Positions 8,961 through 17,009 of a DNA stretch of 49,075 nucleotides are shown piece after piece. The notes beneath the pieces were generated by a model, which made no database searches, was not told where the DNA came from, and was given only the letters and a program-made list of their open reading frames with translations. The stretch is from an uncultured Alphaproteobacteria bacterium. GTDB taxonomy: Bacteria > Pseudomonadota > Alphaproteobacteria > RF32 > CAG-239. The DNA lies in NCBI GenBank assembly GCA_944393715.1, contig CALYBB010000027.1, positions 1 to 49,075 on the forward strand. The letters are read 5' to 3'. Positions within the stretch are counted from its first letter, which is position 1, and each line of letters starts with the position of its first letter. The position numbers and the translations under genes are program-made.

Positions 8961-9434
8961 ATGGAAAAATTTCCTCTGACAAAAGTCGGTTATGACGCTT
9001 TGGAAGCCGAATTAAAAAATTTAAAAGCCGTTGAGCGCCCGCATATCATTGCCGCCATCTCTGAGGCGCGTGCCCAAGGCGATTTGTCGGAAAACGCCGA
9101 ATATTCGGCTGCCAAAGAAAAGCAAAGCTTTATTGAAGGCCGCATTCAGGATCTGGAGGCCGTCTTAAGCCGTGCTCAGGTCATCGATGTTACCAAAGTT
9201 CGCAGCGATATCATCCGCTTTGGTGCCACAGTTGTTGTTGCCGACGAAGATTCTGACGAAGAAAAGGCCTACCAAATTGTCGGTGACTATGAGGCCGATA
9301 TTGAAAAGAACAAAATTTCGTTGTCCTCACCTTTGGCCAAGGCTCTCATCGGCAAAGAAGTCGGCGATGTTGCCGAATTCAGCGCACCATCCGGACACAA
9401 ATCTTTTGAAATAATTGAAGTTAAATATATTTAA
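8961..9434 (+). CDS. greA: Transcription elongation factor GreA
   Basis: Rescues backtracked RNA polymerase by stimulating cleavage of the RNA 3' end through the secondary channel. The 157-aa length is standard. The N-terminal coiled-coil begins PLTKVGYDALEAELKNLK. The tip motif DLSENAEYSAAKEKQ carries the acidic residues needed for cleavage. The C-terminal FKBP-like domain ends SPLAKALIGKEVGDVAEF. GGACAGGTG precedes the ATG. The leader holds a terminator hairpin, so expression may be attenuated. Confidence 0.97.
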   Translation: MEKFPLTKVGYDALEAELKNLKAVERPHIIAAISEARAQGDLSENAEYSAAKEKQSFIEGRIQDLEAVLSRAQVIDVTKVRSDIIRFGATVVVADEDSDEEKAYQIVGDYEADIEKNKISLSSPLAKALIGKEVGDVAEFSAPSGHKSFEIIEVKYI

Positions 9435-9458
9435 TTGTCTCTTTGTCGAACTATATAA

Positions 9459-9489
9459 AAAGCTGCCAGTTTTTGGCAGCTTTATTTTT
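9459..9489 (+). terminator. Intrinsic terminator after greA
   Basis: AAAGCTGCC and GGCAGCTTT form a 9-bp stem (9459-9467 / 9475-9483), followed by ATTTTT. It lies 14 nt before the trxB start at 9503, so trxB relies on read-through or on a promoter inside this short gap. Confidence 0.8.
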
Positions 9490-9502
9490 AAGGAAAAATG
9501 CC

Positions 9503-10438
9503 ATGGCCAAATTCAGCACTAAAGTCTTAATTATCGGTTCCGGTCCCGCCGGCTATACCGCCGGCATTTATGCTGCACGCTCGGGTCTGGAACCGATTTT
9601 GGTTTCCGGAACAGATACCGGCGGTCAACTGACATTGAGTGAAAATGTCGAAAACTTCCCTGGTTTTCCTCACGCCGTATCAGGCAGCGAATTGATGGAA
9701 AACATGCGCCGACAGGCCGAACTTTTTGGTGTTGTTCTGATCAACGACAAAATTGTTGAGGTTGATTTTTCCCGCCGGCCGTTTGAATGTTCTTCCGAAA
9801 AACACAACGCTTTTTATGCCGACAGCATTATCATTGCCACCGGCGCCTCGGCCAAGTGGCTTGGCCTGCCTGATGAAGAAAAATATCGCGGTTTTGGCAT
9901 TTCAGTCTGTGCCACTTGCGACGGCTTTTTTTACCGCGGCAAAAATGTCGCCGTTATTGGCGGCGGCAACTCTGCCGTTGAAGAAGCTTTATACCTGACC
10001 ACTTTTGCCCGCTCGGTAACTCTGATTCACCGCCGCGACAACTTGCGTGCCGACAAATACCTGCAAGAAAAGCTGTTTAACACCCCACAAATCCGTGTTA
10101 TCTATGACCGAACAGTCGAAGAATTCATCGGCAGGAACGCCCCGCCGACTCTTGAAGCGCTCAAACTCAAAAATGTCAAAACAGACAAAACCGAAATTTT
10201 GCCGACGGATGGTGTTTTTATCGCCATCGGTCATAAACCGAATACCGAAATTTTTCAAAACAGGCTGGAGCTTGACAACCGCGGCTACATCAAAACCGCC
10301 CCCGACAGCACCCGCACCAGTGTTGAGGGAGTTTTCGCTGCCGGCGATGTCCGAAACGCCGATTTTCGTCAGGCAGTTATCGCTGCCGGCTCTGGTGCCA
10401 TGGCGGCCATGGAGGCCGGCCGCTGGCTCTGCCGCTAG
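9503..10438 (+). CDS. trxB: Thioredoxin reductase TrxB
   Basis: FAD/NADPH enzyme that reduces thioredoxin in the cytoplasm. The FAD-binding GSGPAG is at residues 12-17. The redox-active CATC is at residues 136-139 and is followed by DGFF. The NADPH-binding GGGNSAVEEALYL comes next, and the C-terminal FAD motif reads GVFAAGDVR. The length of 311 aa is normal. The in-frame ATG at 9503 has AAGGA 8 nt upstream. A nearer ATG at 9498 is out of frame, and longer starts would run through the greA terminator. The convergent ABC permease stop is only 3 nt away. Confidence 0.96.
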   Translation: MAKFSTKVLIIGSGPAGYTAGIYAARSGLEPILVSGTDTGGQLTLSENVENFPGFPHAVSGSELMENMRRQAELFGVVLINDKIVEVDFSRRPFECSSEKHNAFYADSIIIATGASAKWLGLPDEEKYRGFGISVCATCDGFFYRGKNVAVIGGGNSAVEEALYLTTFARSVTLIHRRDNLRADKYLQEKLFNTPQIRVIYDRTVEEFIGRNAPPTLEALKLKNVKTDKTEILPTDGVFIAIGHKPNTEIFQNRLELDNRGYIKTAPDSTRTSVEGVFAAGDVRNADFRQAVIAAGSGAMAAMEAGRWLCR

Positions 10439-10441
10439 CAT

Positions 10442-11671
10442 CTATTCATAACGCAACGCATTAATCGGATTAAGAAGGGAAGCTTTATAGGCTGGATAAA
10501 AGCCGAAAAACAACCCCACCACGCCGGAAAAAGAAAAAGGCAAAAGCACATAAAGCAACGAAACCTTAGCCGGCAGCGAGGTGAAAATTCCCACCAACGC
10601 CGAACCGACCAATCCTAGTATAACTCCTGCCAAACCGCCGATTAAAGACAACACCAGCGCCTCGGTTAAAAACTGCCAGCGGATATCCCAAGCCTTAGCC
10701 CCGATGGCCATACGAATACCGATCTCCCGCGTCCGCTCGGTAACCGAAACCAGCATAATATTCATAATACCGATACCGCCGACCAGAAGCGAAATCGACG
10801 CAATCGACCCCAAAAGGATGGTCATCACTTTTGTTGAGCTTTCCATCATTTCCATCATCTGCGTCAGGTTGCGAATAACAAAATCATCCTCCTTATTGGC
10901 GCCCAGATTATGCCGCTGACGCAAAAGCTCGCGAATTTCTTCCTGCGCCGTATAGGTGCTCTGCGAATCAATCGCCTGCAACATTACCTGCTTAACCTGA
11001 TCCGGAAACGAAATACCCATCACCTTTTTCTGCGCTGTTGTAATCGGAATATACACCACGTCGTCCTGATCAATACCGGGGCCGGACTGCCCGCGTTCCA
11101 CCAAAACACCTATAACCTTAAACGGAATACCTTTAACCCTGATGGTTTTGCCCAACGGATCAACATCCCCGAACAACTCGTTGACCACCGTCTGCCCGAG
11201 GATAGCCACTTTGGCGGCGCTGCGTACGTCGGTTGACGAAAACATCCGCCCGTAGGCCAAATCCCATTCTTTAATCTCAAAAAGCCGCCGGTCGGTTCCG
11301 GTTACACCGGTCGACCAGTTGGCATTGCCGTAAACAATCTGCGCGGTTTCTTCCAAAATCGGCGCCGCCAGCTTAATCGCCGCCACCTTTTGCTGAATGG
11401 CATCACCGTCGCTTTTTTTCATCGTCGGCTGCGACCCGTGGCCGCCGCGTGCACCAGAAGACGTCGCCACGCCGGAGCGAATAATAATCAGGTTTGACCC
11501 CATGGTTTTCATCTCATTTTGAATTGATATCTGCGCACCGTTGCCCACCGAAAGCATCACGATCACCGCCGCCACACCGATAATAATACCGAGGCTGGTT
11601 AATATCGAGCGCATTTTGTTTGCTTTGATAGCGCGTCCGGCGATAGAAAATATCGTGCTGGCATCAATCAT
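10442..11671 (-). CDS. macB: MacB-type ABC transporter permease
   Basis: A 409-aa inner-membrane permease of the MacB/FtsX superfamily. It has one N-terminal helix (about residues 20-42) and a large periplasmic domain (about 45-280). Three C-terminal helices carry the family motif VTERTREIGIRMAIGAK. The domain fused to the ATPase in E. coli MacB is a separate gene here. Its ATG overlaps the ATPase stop (ATGA), so the two are coupled. With the ATPase and the lipoprotein adaptor it would form a tripartite macrolide- or peptide-type exporter. No outer-membrane channel gene lies nearby, so TolC must come from elsewhere. Confidence 0.92.
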   Translation of the reverse strand: MIDASTIFSIAGRAIKANKMRSILTSLGIIIGVAAVIVMLSVGNGAQISIQNEMKTMGSNLIIIRSGVATSSGARGGHGSQPTMKKSDGDAIQQKVAAIKLAAPILEETAQIVYGNANWSTGVTGTDRRLFEIKEWDLAYGRMFSSTDVRSAAKVAILGQTVVNELFGDVDPLGKTIRVKGIPFKVIGVLVERGQSGPGIDQDDVVYIPITTAQKKVMGISFPDQVKQVMLQAIDSQSTYTAQEEIRELLRQRHNLGANKEDDFVIRNLTQMMEMMESSTKVMTILLGSIASISLLVGGIGIMNIMLVSVTERTREIGIRMAIGAKAWDIRWQFLTEALVLSLIGGLAGVILGLVGSALVGIFTSLPAKVSLLYVLLPFSFSGVVGLFFGFYPAYKASLLNPINALRYE

Positions 11672-12357
11672 CGCGCATTCCTTTCATCCGAGTGAATCTC
11701 ACCGTCGACGATTCGGATAATCCGCTTGGCATAACGAGCAATATCATCTTCATGCGTTACCAAAATAATCGTCCGTTTCAAATCCTCATTTAGTTTGGTA
11801 AACAAGTTCATAATCTCAATACTCATTTTGGTATCCAGATTTCCGGTCGGCTCGTCGGCAAAAACAATCGGCGCCTCATTAACCACCGCCCGCGCAATGG
11901 CCACGCGTTGTTGCTGGCCGCCGGAAAGCTGGTTTGGCTGATGATACATCCTCTCTTTTAATCCTACCCGAGCCAACGCCTCCTTAGCGCGCCGTTCTCT
12001 TTTTGCCGACGGTACATTGGCATAAACCATCGGCAACTCGACATTTTCCAGCGCCGTTGTGCGCGATAACAAATTAAACCCCTGAAACACAAAGCCGATT
12101 TTGCGGTTGCGAATTTCCGCCAGCTCATCGGCGGACAAATTTTCCACCCGCTGCCCATCCAATAAATAAGTTCCCGAGCTTGGCTTGTCCAAACAACCCA
12201 AAATATTCATCAGTGTCGACTTCCCAGACCCTGAAGGCCCCATAATCGCCACAAACTCGCCATCTTCAATCTTAAGGCTGATTCCTTTGAGTATTTTAAG
12301 CTGCAAGCCGTCCAGCGGATAACTTTTGGTAATGTTTTTAAGCTCAATAAGGCTCAT
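11668..12357 (-). CDS. MacB/LolD-type ABC transporter ATP-binding protein
   Basis: A 229-aa nucleotide-binding subunit. Walker A is GPSGSGKST, the signature is [14 protein letters not shown], and Walker B is [12 protein letters not shown] with a switch His in LVTHEDDIA. It powers the adjacent MacB-type permease. The start lies 4 nt from the end of the adaptor gene, and CGGAGA overlaps that stop codon. The end overlaps the permease start. On sequence alone it could be called LolD-like, but the adaptor gene points to an export system. Confidence 0.95.
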   Translation of the reverse strand: MSLIELKNITKSYPLDGLQLKILKGISLKIEDGEFVAIMGPSGSGKSTLMNILGCLDKPSSGTYLLDGQRVENLSADELAEIRNRKIGFVFQGFNLLSRTTALENVELPMVYANVPSAKRERRAKEALARVGLKERMYHQPNQLSGGQQQRVAIARAVVNEAPIVFADEPTGNLDTKMSIEIMNLFTKLNEDLKRTIILVTHEDDIARYAKRIIRIVDGEIHSDERNAR

Positions 12358-12360
12358 CGG

Positions 12361-13518
12361 CTATCTCCGGAGTCTCAGGCGTGCAGCACGTTTTTCAGTT
12401 TCTTTTTTATCCTCAAGGATAACTTCGTCGCCGTCTTTAAGCTGCTCGGAAAACACCTCGGTAAAATCATCGTCGGCAATACCGGTAATCACGTTAATCC
12501 GTGTTGGTTTGCCTTTGCGCAAAATCCAAATTCCCTTGTCCTGATAACGTTTAATCTCTCCGTTTTCATCGGTAACATAAAACCGCAGCGCTTTGTTTGG
12601 CGCCAGCAGCACATCTTTCTTCTCGGCGGTAATGATTTCCACGTTAGCCGTCATACCGGGTTTTAATTTCAAGGCCTGATTGTCAATGCTGATAATCACC
12701 TCATAGGTAACGACATTTGAAGTTGTAATCGGATTATTGCGCACCTGAGAAACAACGCCTTCAAATACCTCATCAGGAAAACTATCCACCGAAAACTCAA
12801 CCTTCTGCCCGTCCCTGATTTTGGCAATATCCGCCTCCACCACCGAAGCCTCAATCTGCATTTTGGTCAAATCTTCCGCCACATTAAACAGCGTCGGCGT
12901 ATTAAAACTGGCCGCCACCGTTTGCCCGACCTCAACCTCGCGTGAGATCACTACCCCATCGACAGAAGAGATAATCCGTGTATATTCAAGATCAATCTGT
13001 GCCTGATTCAAAGCCGCCTCGGCCTGTTTGATTTCCGCCTCTTTCAAAGCCTTTTGCGCCACCGCATTGCTGTAGTCGCGCTGTGCCGATTCCAATTCCT
13101 TGTCGGTTGAATACTGTGAGCGGTTTAACTTCTTGATACGGTCGAGATGTTTTTTATAATAGACGATATCGTTTTTGGTTACTTCCAACTCGGCTTTGGC
13201 AATATCCAGCGCCGCCTGCCGTTGATCAACCGTGGCCTCAAATGTCTGCGGATCAATCAACGCCAAAAGCTGTCCCTTATCAACCTTGGTATTATAATCA
13301 ACATAAATCTCGGCAATAATCCCCGAAACCTGCGTACCGATATTGACGGTCGAAATCGGGTTGATAATCCCCGAGGCGGTAATCTTTTCCACAATATCGC
13401 CCTTAAAAATTTTGGCCGTAACCAGATTATCATTTTTTTTATCGCAGCCGGAGAGCAAACCGGCCGTTACCATACCGATAGCAACCATAAGCAGGGCTGT
13501 TTTGACAAACTTTTGCAT
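12361..13518 (-). CDS. macA: MacA-like periplasmic adaptor (membrane fusion) lipoprotein
   Basis: A 385-aa HlyD/RND-type adaptor linking the ABC pump to an outer-membrane channel. The start at 13518 has AAGGGA upstream and opens a lipoprotein signal peptide with lipobox LLSGC (Cys 25). The barrel-sandwich half GIINPISTVNIGTQVSGIIAEIYVDYNTKVDKGQLLA is followed by a helical hairpin rich in Ala, Lys and Glu. The second half, beginning about VDGVVISREVEVGQTV, and a beta-barrel complete the fold. First gene of the macA-ATPase-permease operon. Confidence 0.93.
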   Translation of the reverse strand: MQKFVKTALLMVAIGMVTAGLLSGCDKKNDNLVTAKIFKGDIVEKITASGIINPISTVNIGTQVSGIIAEIYVDYNTKVDKGQLLALIDPQTFEATVDQRQAALDIAKAELEVTKNDIVYYKKHLDRIKKLNRSQYSTDKELESAQRDYSNAVAQKALKEAEIKQAEAALNQAQIDLEYTRIISSVDGVVISREVEVGQTVAASFNTPTLFNVAEDLTKMQIEASVVEADIAKIRDGQKVEFSVDSFPDEVFEGVVSQVRNNPITTSNVVTYEVIISIDNQALKLKPGMTANVEIITAEKKDVLLAPNKALRFYVTDENGEIKRYQDKGIWILRKGKPTRINVITGIADDDFTEVFSEQLKDGDEVILEDKKETEKRAARLRLRR

Positions 13519-13592
13519 CGTTTTTCCCTTAAAATAAAACTGTTTTATATATAATAACGACAAATATATAAAAAAAGTTTTAAAAATAATGC

Positions 13593-13621
13593 TTGAACGA
13601 ATCGCTTTTTTTGTCTATATT
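13593..13621 (+). promoter_or_regulatory. Promoter for the 13734-14808 genes
   Basis: TTGAAC (13593-13598), 17-nt spacer, TATATT (13616-13621). It leaves a leader of about 105 nt. A second possible -10 (TATAAT, 13649-13654) lacks a good -35. Confidence 0.55.
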
Positions 13622-13733
13622 AATAAATGCATATTTTTATTCATAAATTATAATGTTTCACATGTTGTCGAAATTACCCGCAATTGAATATGCACGCGGC
13701 TAAAATTAGACAAAAATTAAAATTTATTATTTT

Positions 13734-14018
13734 ATGGCTAAAAAAGAAAAAATTTCTGCCCCAAAAGAAGAGATTATGCTGCGTGGAATTCTCCGCAAAA
13801 TTCAAGCAGGATTGCCCGAGGACTTTGTCATAACCAACAAGAAACCTGTACAAAAAGAAATCCGGCGGATATCCTCTCCGGAAACTGAAACGCTCTGGTC
13901 GTCTTGGTGCAAAGACAAAGCTGGCGAAGTTTTTTTAGCTCTGCTGGTTCGTCCCGACAGAGTTAAGTTAATCAAGCAAGCAAGACTGAAAGAAGAATTC
14001 GTCATCCATTCTGTTTAA
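13734..14018 (+). CDS. Hypothetical protein, 94 aa
   Basis: I do not recognise this small, very basic protein, which has no signal peptide or membrane helix. Two segments stand out: a Lys-rich N-terminus (residues 1-20) and a compact second half with ETETLWSSWCKDK and VRPDRVKLIKQAR. There is no Shine-Dalgarno; the leader before the ATG is almost pure A/T. It is followed after 19 nt by the 14038 gene and shares its promoter, so the two probably work together. Function is unknown. The differing start context suggests a separate history from the core genes. Confidence 0.6.
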   Translation: MAKKEKISAPKEEIMLRGILRKIQAGLPEDFVITNKKPVQKEIRRISSPETETLWSSWCKDKAGEVFLALLVRPDRVKLIKQARLKEEFVIHSV

Positions 14019-14037
14019 TCTCTAAAAAACAAAAAAA

Positions 14038-14808
14038 ATGGCAAAAGAAAAACTAACAACGCCCCAGAACCTTGCGTTACGGGGGTTGTCATTGGCTCAA
14101 AAGCTAAAACATTTGAGTCTTTGGCGCAAAAGCGGTGAAATCACGCAGGAGCAATTTAACTATTTTTCTAATCTCTGGATATCCAGAGAGACCAAGAAAA
14201 AGCTAAAAGCTCAAAAAACACCGACACCCCAAAAGCCTATGCACAAAAACAGGCATAGGACGGTTGTTGAAGGCGCGATGGAATGTTTCCTAAACCGCCT
14301 GCAGGGAAAATTGAACAATTACTTAGCTCAACGTCTTCCGGCGCCGCTGAGCAATGCTGAACTCTCCCTGTTTCACAAATATTTGAGCGAATGCCTCATG
14401 CATCGCGGGCTTATCAACAAATTACTTGTGGTAGGCCTCCGCTATCCGGACAAACGTCTAAACCGGATATGCGAAAAGTTCATTCGCGAAAATAAAAAAT
14501 ACCCACACTATTCCGACATTTACTTCTGGAATCTGTTGTGGGAGGACGGAAATCTGGTACCGATGGACGCCATTCGGTTGATGTTGGTCAAAAAAGAAGA
14601 CAGGATCGTCATTGATCCCGTTTTTGAAAAAGACCTAATCAAATTTCTTCTTCCGCTGATTGAACTTCAGCGAGACAAAGAAAAAACCCGATTAGATTGG
14701 GTTTCTTCTCTGGAAGGAGAAGAAAAAGAAAAAGAGGTGAAGCGAAAAGAAAAAAGGCTAAAAGCCTTTGAAAGGCTGCTTCAAGCCGCTCACGAATACA
14801 TCCTCTAA
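14038..14808 (+). CDS. Hypothetical helical protein, 256 aa
   Basis: I do not recognise this protein. It is soluble, mostly alpha-helical and strongly basic. A Lys-rich first third (1-80) precedes a helical middle (about 80-175) that contains LFHKYLSECLMHRGLINKLL. A charged Glu/Lys coiled-coil-like tail lies near residues 210-245. There is no Shine-Dalgarno (an A-run precedes the ATG). It is the second gene after the 94-aa protein and ends at a strong terminator. Nucleic-acid or protein binding is conceivable from its charge, but no motif supports it. Confidence 0.65.
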   Translation: MAKEKLTTPQNLALRGLSLAQKLKHLSLWRKSGEITQEQFNYFSNLWISRETKKKLKAQKTPTPQKPMHKNRHRTVVEGAMECFLNRLQGKLNNYLAQRLPAPLSNAELSLFHKYLSECLMHRGLINKLLVVGLRYPDKRLNRICEKFIRENKKYPHYSDIYFWNLLWEDGNLVPMDAIRLMLVKKEDRIVIDPVFEKDLIKFLLPLIELQRDKEKTRLDWVSSLEGEEKEKEVKRKEKRLKAFERLLQAAHEYIL

Positions 14809-14823
14809 CCGCCCTTCACTTTA

Positions 14824-14857
14824 CCCCGAAAGCAAAAAAAGCTTTCGGGGCTTTTTT
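14824..14857 (+). terminator. Intrinsic terminator after the 14038 gene
   Basis: CCCCGAAAGC and GCTTTCGGGG form a perfect 10-bp stem around seven A, followed by CTTTTTT. Confidence 0.92.
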
Positions 14858-14870
14858 GTCTAAAAAAAGG

Positions 14871-14899
14871 TTGCTCATTATTTATTTTTGCGCTAGTAT
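14871..14899 (+). promoter_or_regulatory. Promoter for the 14934 gene
   Basis: TTGCTC (14871-14876), 17-nt spacer, TAGTAT (14894-14899), giving a leader of about 28 nt. It follows directly on the upstream terminator, so this gene is a separate unit. Confidence 0.5.
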
Positions 14900-14933
14900 G
14901 TAGCGGATAAAATATTACTAACACTATTTTTTT

Positions 14934-15881
14934 ATGAAAAAATTTTCGAACAAAGAAAGAGAACTGTTATCTCAGGCCAAGGAATGCCCCATCGCACGCT
15001 ATTGGCTATCGCAAAAGCTAATCATCAAAGAACTATCGGTTAACATAGAACGACGGTTTACATATCTCCTGCTGGTAGAAAACAATATTTACTGCCAATG
15101 GCGGCAAAACTGCCTTGAAGATATGGAGCGTATCAAACTGCACGACAGTTTGTCGGAGCTTTTCTCGTATATATCGCAACCAAACGTTCCGCTGGTCAAG
15201 GCTCTGGCCACACTCCAGCGTCGGTATGCCAAGGAAACCAGCAAAACGCGTCAAAAACAAATTGGTAAAATGATCTCCTTGCTTCAGCGTCTGGTGCACA
15301 GCGAAAAGATGCTTTACCAGTTGTCAAAAAAAGAATTTGCCAACGGCAAGATCGAAAACGTTTTGGAGAATATTGCCTCCCGCATAGAAAATGCCGACGA
15401 GATTTTTGCCGAGAACCGTTTGTTCACCTCTCAATGCATCAAGCATTACAATCGCTTGACAAAACTTGGGATCAAACCAAGGGTCGATGAATTAAGGCTA
15501 TGCCTGCGGCCGGAGTTTGCCGAAAACGCAGAAATGTTTACCAAACAAGTAAACATCATCTGTTCGACCTATCATGAAGGACAAGACGTCCCTATTGAGG
15601 TCAAAGATGCTTGTTTTGAATTCATCAAATCAAGCATTGATGTGGTCGGCTATCTCCATGCCAATCTCATTGATTATGTTTTCAAAAACGACAGAATCAG
15701 TGAACGGGCGTTTCAGCTTTTCTGCGATGCGGAAAAATACATCCGCAACAACGGCATGGCCGTTTTGTTGAAGGATCGCGCGACCAGACTGGCCGAAAAA
15801 AAAGGGCTGTATGGCAGACCGGCTGCCGATTTGTCCGATTCGGACGTGCGAGTGCTGCGTCTGGCCAAGATGTTCTCTTAA
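14934..15881 (+). CDS. Hypothetical helical protein, 315 aa
   Basis: I do not recognise this protein. It is soluble and almost entirely alpha-helical, with repeated helix pairs of about 35-40 residues, as in TPR- or HEAT-like scaffolds. There is no clear repeat consensus. Examples are residues 70-110 around PNVPLVKALATLQRRYAKE and 225-285 around DACFEFIKSSIDVVGYLHAN. It has no signal peptide and no catalytic motif. The ATG follows a run of seven T without a Shine-Dalgarno, like the two genes before it. Function is unknown; its neighbours suggest a small accessory cluster. Confidence 0.65.
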   Translation: MKKFSNKERELLSQAKECPIARYWLSQKLIIKELSVNIERRFTYLLLVENNIYCQWRQNCLEDMERIKLHDSLSELFSYISQPNVPLVKALATLQRRYAKETSKTRQKQIGKMISLLQRLVHSEKMLYQLSKKEFANGKIENVLENIASRIENADEIFAENRLFTSQCIKHYNRLTKLGIKPRVDELRLCLRPEFAENAEMFTKQVNIICSTYHEGQDVPIEVKDACFEFIKSSIDVVGYLHANLIDYVFKNDRISERAFQLFCDAEKYIRNNGMAVLLKDRATRLAEKKGLYGRPAADLSDSDVRVLRLAKMFS

Positions 15882-15887
15882 AAATTT

Positions 15888-15925
15888 TACCCCGCCTGCG
15901 GCTTGTCGCCGCCGCGGGGTATTTT
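15888..15925. terminator. Bidirectional terminator
   Basis: TACCCCGC and GCGGGGTA (15888-15895 / 15914-15921) form an 8-bp stem with a partly paired loop. TTTT follows on the plus strand and a T-rich run on the minus strand. It separates the 14934 gene from the convergent Lcl/DUF1566-like gene. Confidence 0.75.
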
Positions 15926-15948
15926 AATATAATAAAATTGCCCAAAAA

Positions 15949-16725
15949 CTAATAAGCGACGACACAACGAGCATCATAGATTTTAGAGGAGGCTTCACCG
16001 CCTGCTTTTTGACCTCTTCCAAAATCGTAACCACCAAAGGAAACAGGATAGTTTCTGTAAAGAGTAGAAGACCAATGGGGACCATGATCAAGAGACATAC
16101 CGCCAGCTTTGGCAATACCATCGCTAATGAGACGAAGTTCAGCATCATCCAAATTATTAAACTCTCTATCAAATATAGCCCCTAGCTCATCAGTACTTGG
16201 CAAAAACCAACTTCCCTTTGCCAATCCCCCGTCTGTCTTATTATAGCAATATCCCGCCGCATAATCAGATCCGGTGCCAAAAAATGCCACAATCTTTTCG
16301 CTATAGACTTTACCTCCAAGATCACAACCACTAAAAGCATCACACGGTTCCAATCCCGATATATAATCCTCTTTTTGTGTACTTCCGACAATGCCTCCAT
16401 TATAATCCAACGCCAAGGCCAATCGTTTGGAGGTATCAAACACGACGCCAATCGCACTTTTTCCGGAAGGCGTCGAATTATAGCATTTTTTGTCATTATA
16501 CAAAACCGAGCCCACTTGACACTCAGTCTCTCCTGCGGGATTCGTGCAATAAAGCGCGTTTTCGTCAAACGGGCATTTGAGTATTTTCTGTCCCGCACAC
16601 TCTTCAGCTGTCCACCCGTAGCCCAATTCATCACAGCTTGGCAAAGTCTGGCAATTAACCGCCGCATTCACTGCCGAACACGCCCCAAAAACCGCCGCAC
16701 CGACCAAAAATAAATATTTTTTCAT
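15949..16725 (-). CDS. Secreted Cys-rich Lcl/DUF1566-like domain protein (paralog A)
   Basis: A 258-aa exported protein. A signal peptide (1-21) is followed by a Cys-rich module with CQTLPSCDELGYG and LKCPFDENALYC. The C-terminal half resembles the Lcl/DUF1566 fold, with GSWFLPSTDELGAIF, then HWSSTLY and a final ARCVVAY. Such domains occur in surface adhesin-like and fimbrial proteins; binding to a host or cell surface is inference. The gene at 40116-40892 is a clear paralog of exactly the same length. Both lie behind the same promoter and double-palindrome leader. GGGAGG lies 8 nt before the ATG, adjacent to the proximal palindrome but not inside it. Confidence 0.8.
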   Translation of the reverse strand: MKKYLFLVGAAVFGACSAVNAAVNCQTLPSCDELGYGWTAEECAGQKILKCPFDENALYCTNPAGETECQVGSVLYNDKKCYNSTPSGKSAIGVVFDTSKRLALALDYNGGIVGSTQKEDYISGLEPCDAFSGCDLGGKVYSEKIVAFFGTGSDYAAGYCYNKTDGGLAKGSWFLPSTDELGAIFDREFNNLDDAELRLISDGIAKAGGMSLDHGPHWSSTLYRNYPVSFGGYDFGRGQKAGGEASSKIYDARCVVAY

Positions 16726-16742
16726 ATCTCATCCTCCCGCTT

Positions 16743-16772
16743 GTTGCAAAAAAAGGTTCCTTTTTTTGCAAC
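16743..16772 (-). repeat. Palindromic hairpin repeat, copy A2 (proximal)
   Basis: A 30-nt palindrome with arms GTTGCAAAAAAAGG / CCTTTTTTTGCAAC and AA as the central dinucleotide (gene orientation). It ends 17 nt before the ATG of the 16725 gene, next to its Shine-Dalgarno. Its arms are identical to those of the three other copies in the window. Confidence 0.95.
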
Positions 16773-16839
16773 ACTTTTTCAGTAAATTAAAGATCATTTT
16801 TCCCGTTGTTTTGGCTCATTTTTTCTATCATCCTTTCTT

Positions 16840-16869
16840 GTTGCAAAAAAAGGACCCTTTTTTTGCAAC
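16840..16869 (-). repeat. Palindromic hairpin repeat, copy A1 (promoter-proximal)
   Basis: The same 30-nt palindrome with central dinucleotide GT (gene orientation). It begins exactly 10 nt after the -10 box, so it would fold at the extreme 5' end of the transcript. It lies 97 nt from copy A2. No T-run follows, so at this locus it is not a classic terminator. Confidence 0.95.
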
Positions 16870-16879
16870 ACTTTCTATC

Positions 16880-16908
16880 ACCATAGCATGAAATACTTAA
16901 AAAAGCAA
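16880..16908 (-). promoter_or_regulatory. Promoter of Lcl/DUF1566-like paralog A
   Basis: Minus strand TTGCTT (16903-16908), 17-nt spacer, TATGGT (16880-16885). Its layout matches the promoter of paralog B: the same spacer, and the same 10 nt to the first palindrome. That repeated geometry makes it more credible than the boxes alone would. Confidence 0.65.
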
Positions 16909-17009
16909 TAATATTCCCTTTGCTTATTGCTCTTATCTCAACACAACCAAAAAACAAGCACCTCGCCTCGGCAGGAGCATTCTTCCGCTAAAGCGATCTT
17001 CAAATCATC

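Noticed and set aside
10442..12357. The ABC ATPase and permease as a LolCDE lipoprotein-release system
   Set aside because: The operon begins with a MacA-type adaptor lipoprotein and the permease has MacB-type motifs, so an export system fits better.
16743..16869. The paired palindromes as a CRISPR array
   Set aside because: Only two units per locus, self-complementary repeats, and each pair sits in a promoter leader; no cas genes nearby.
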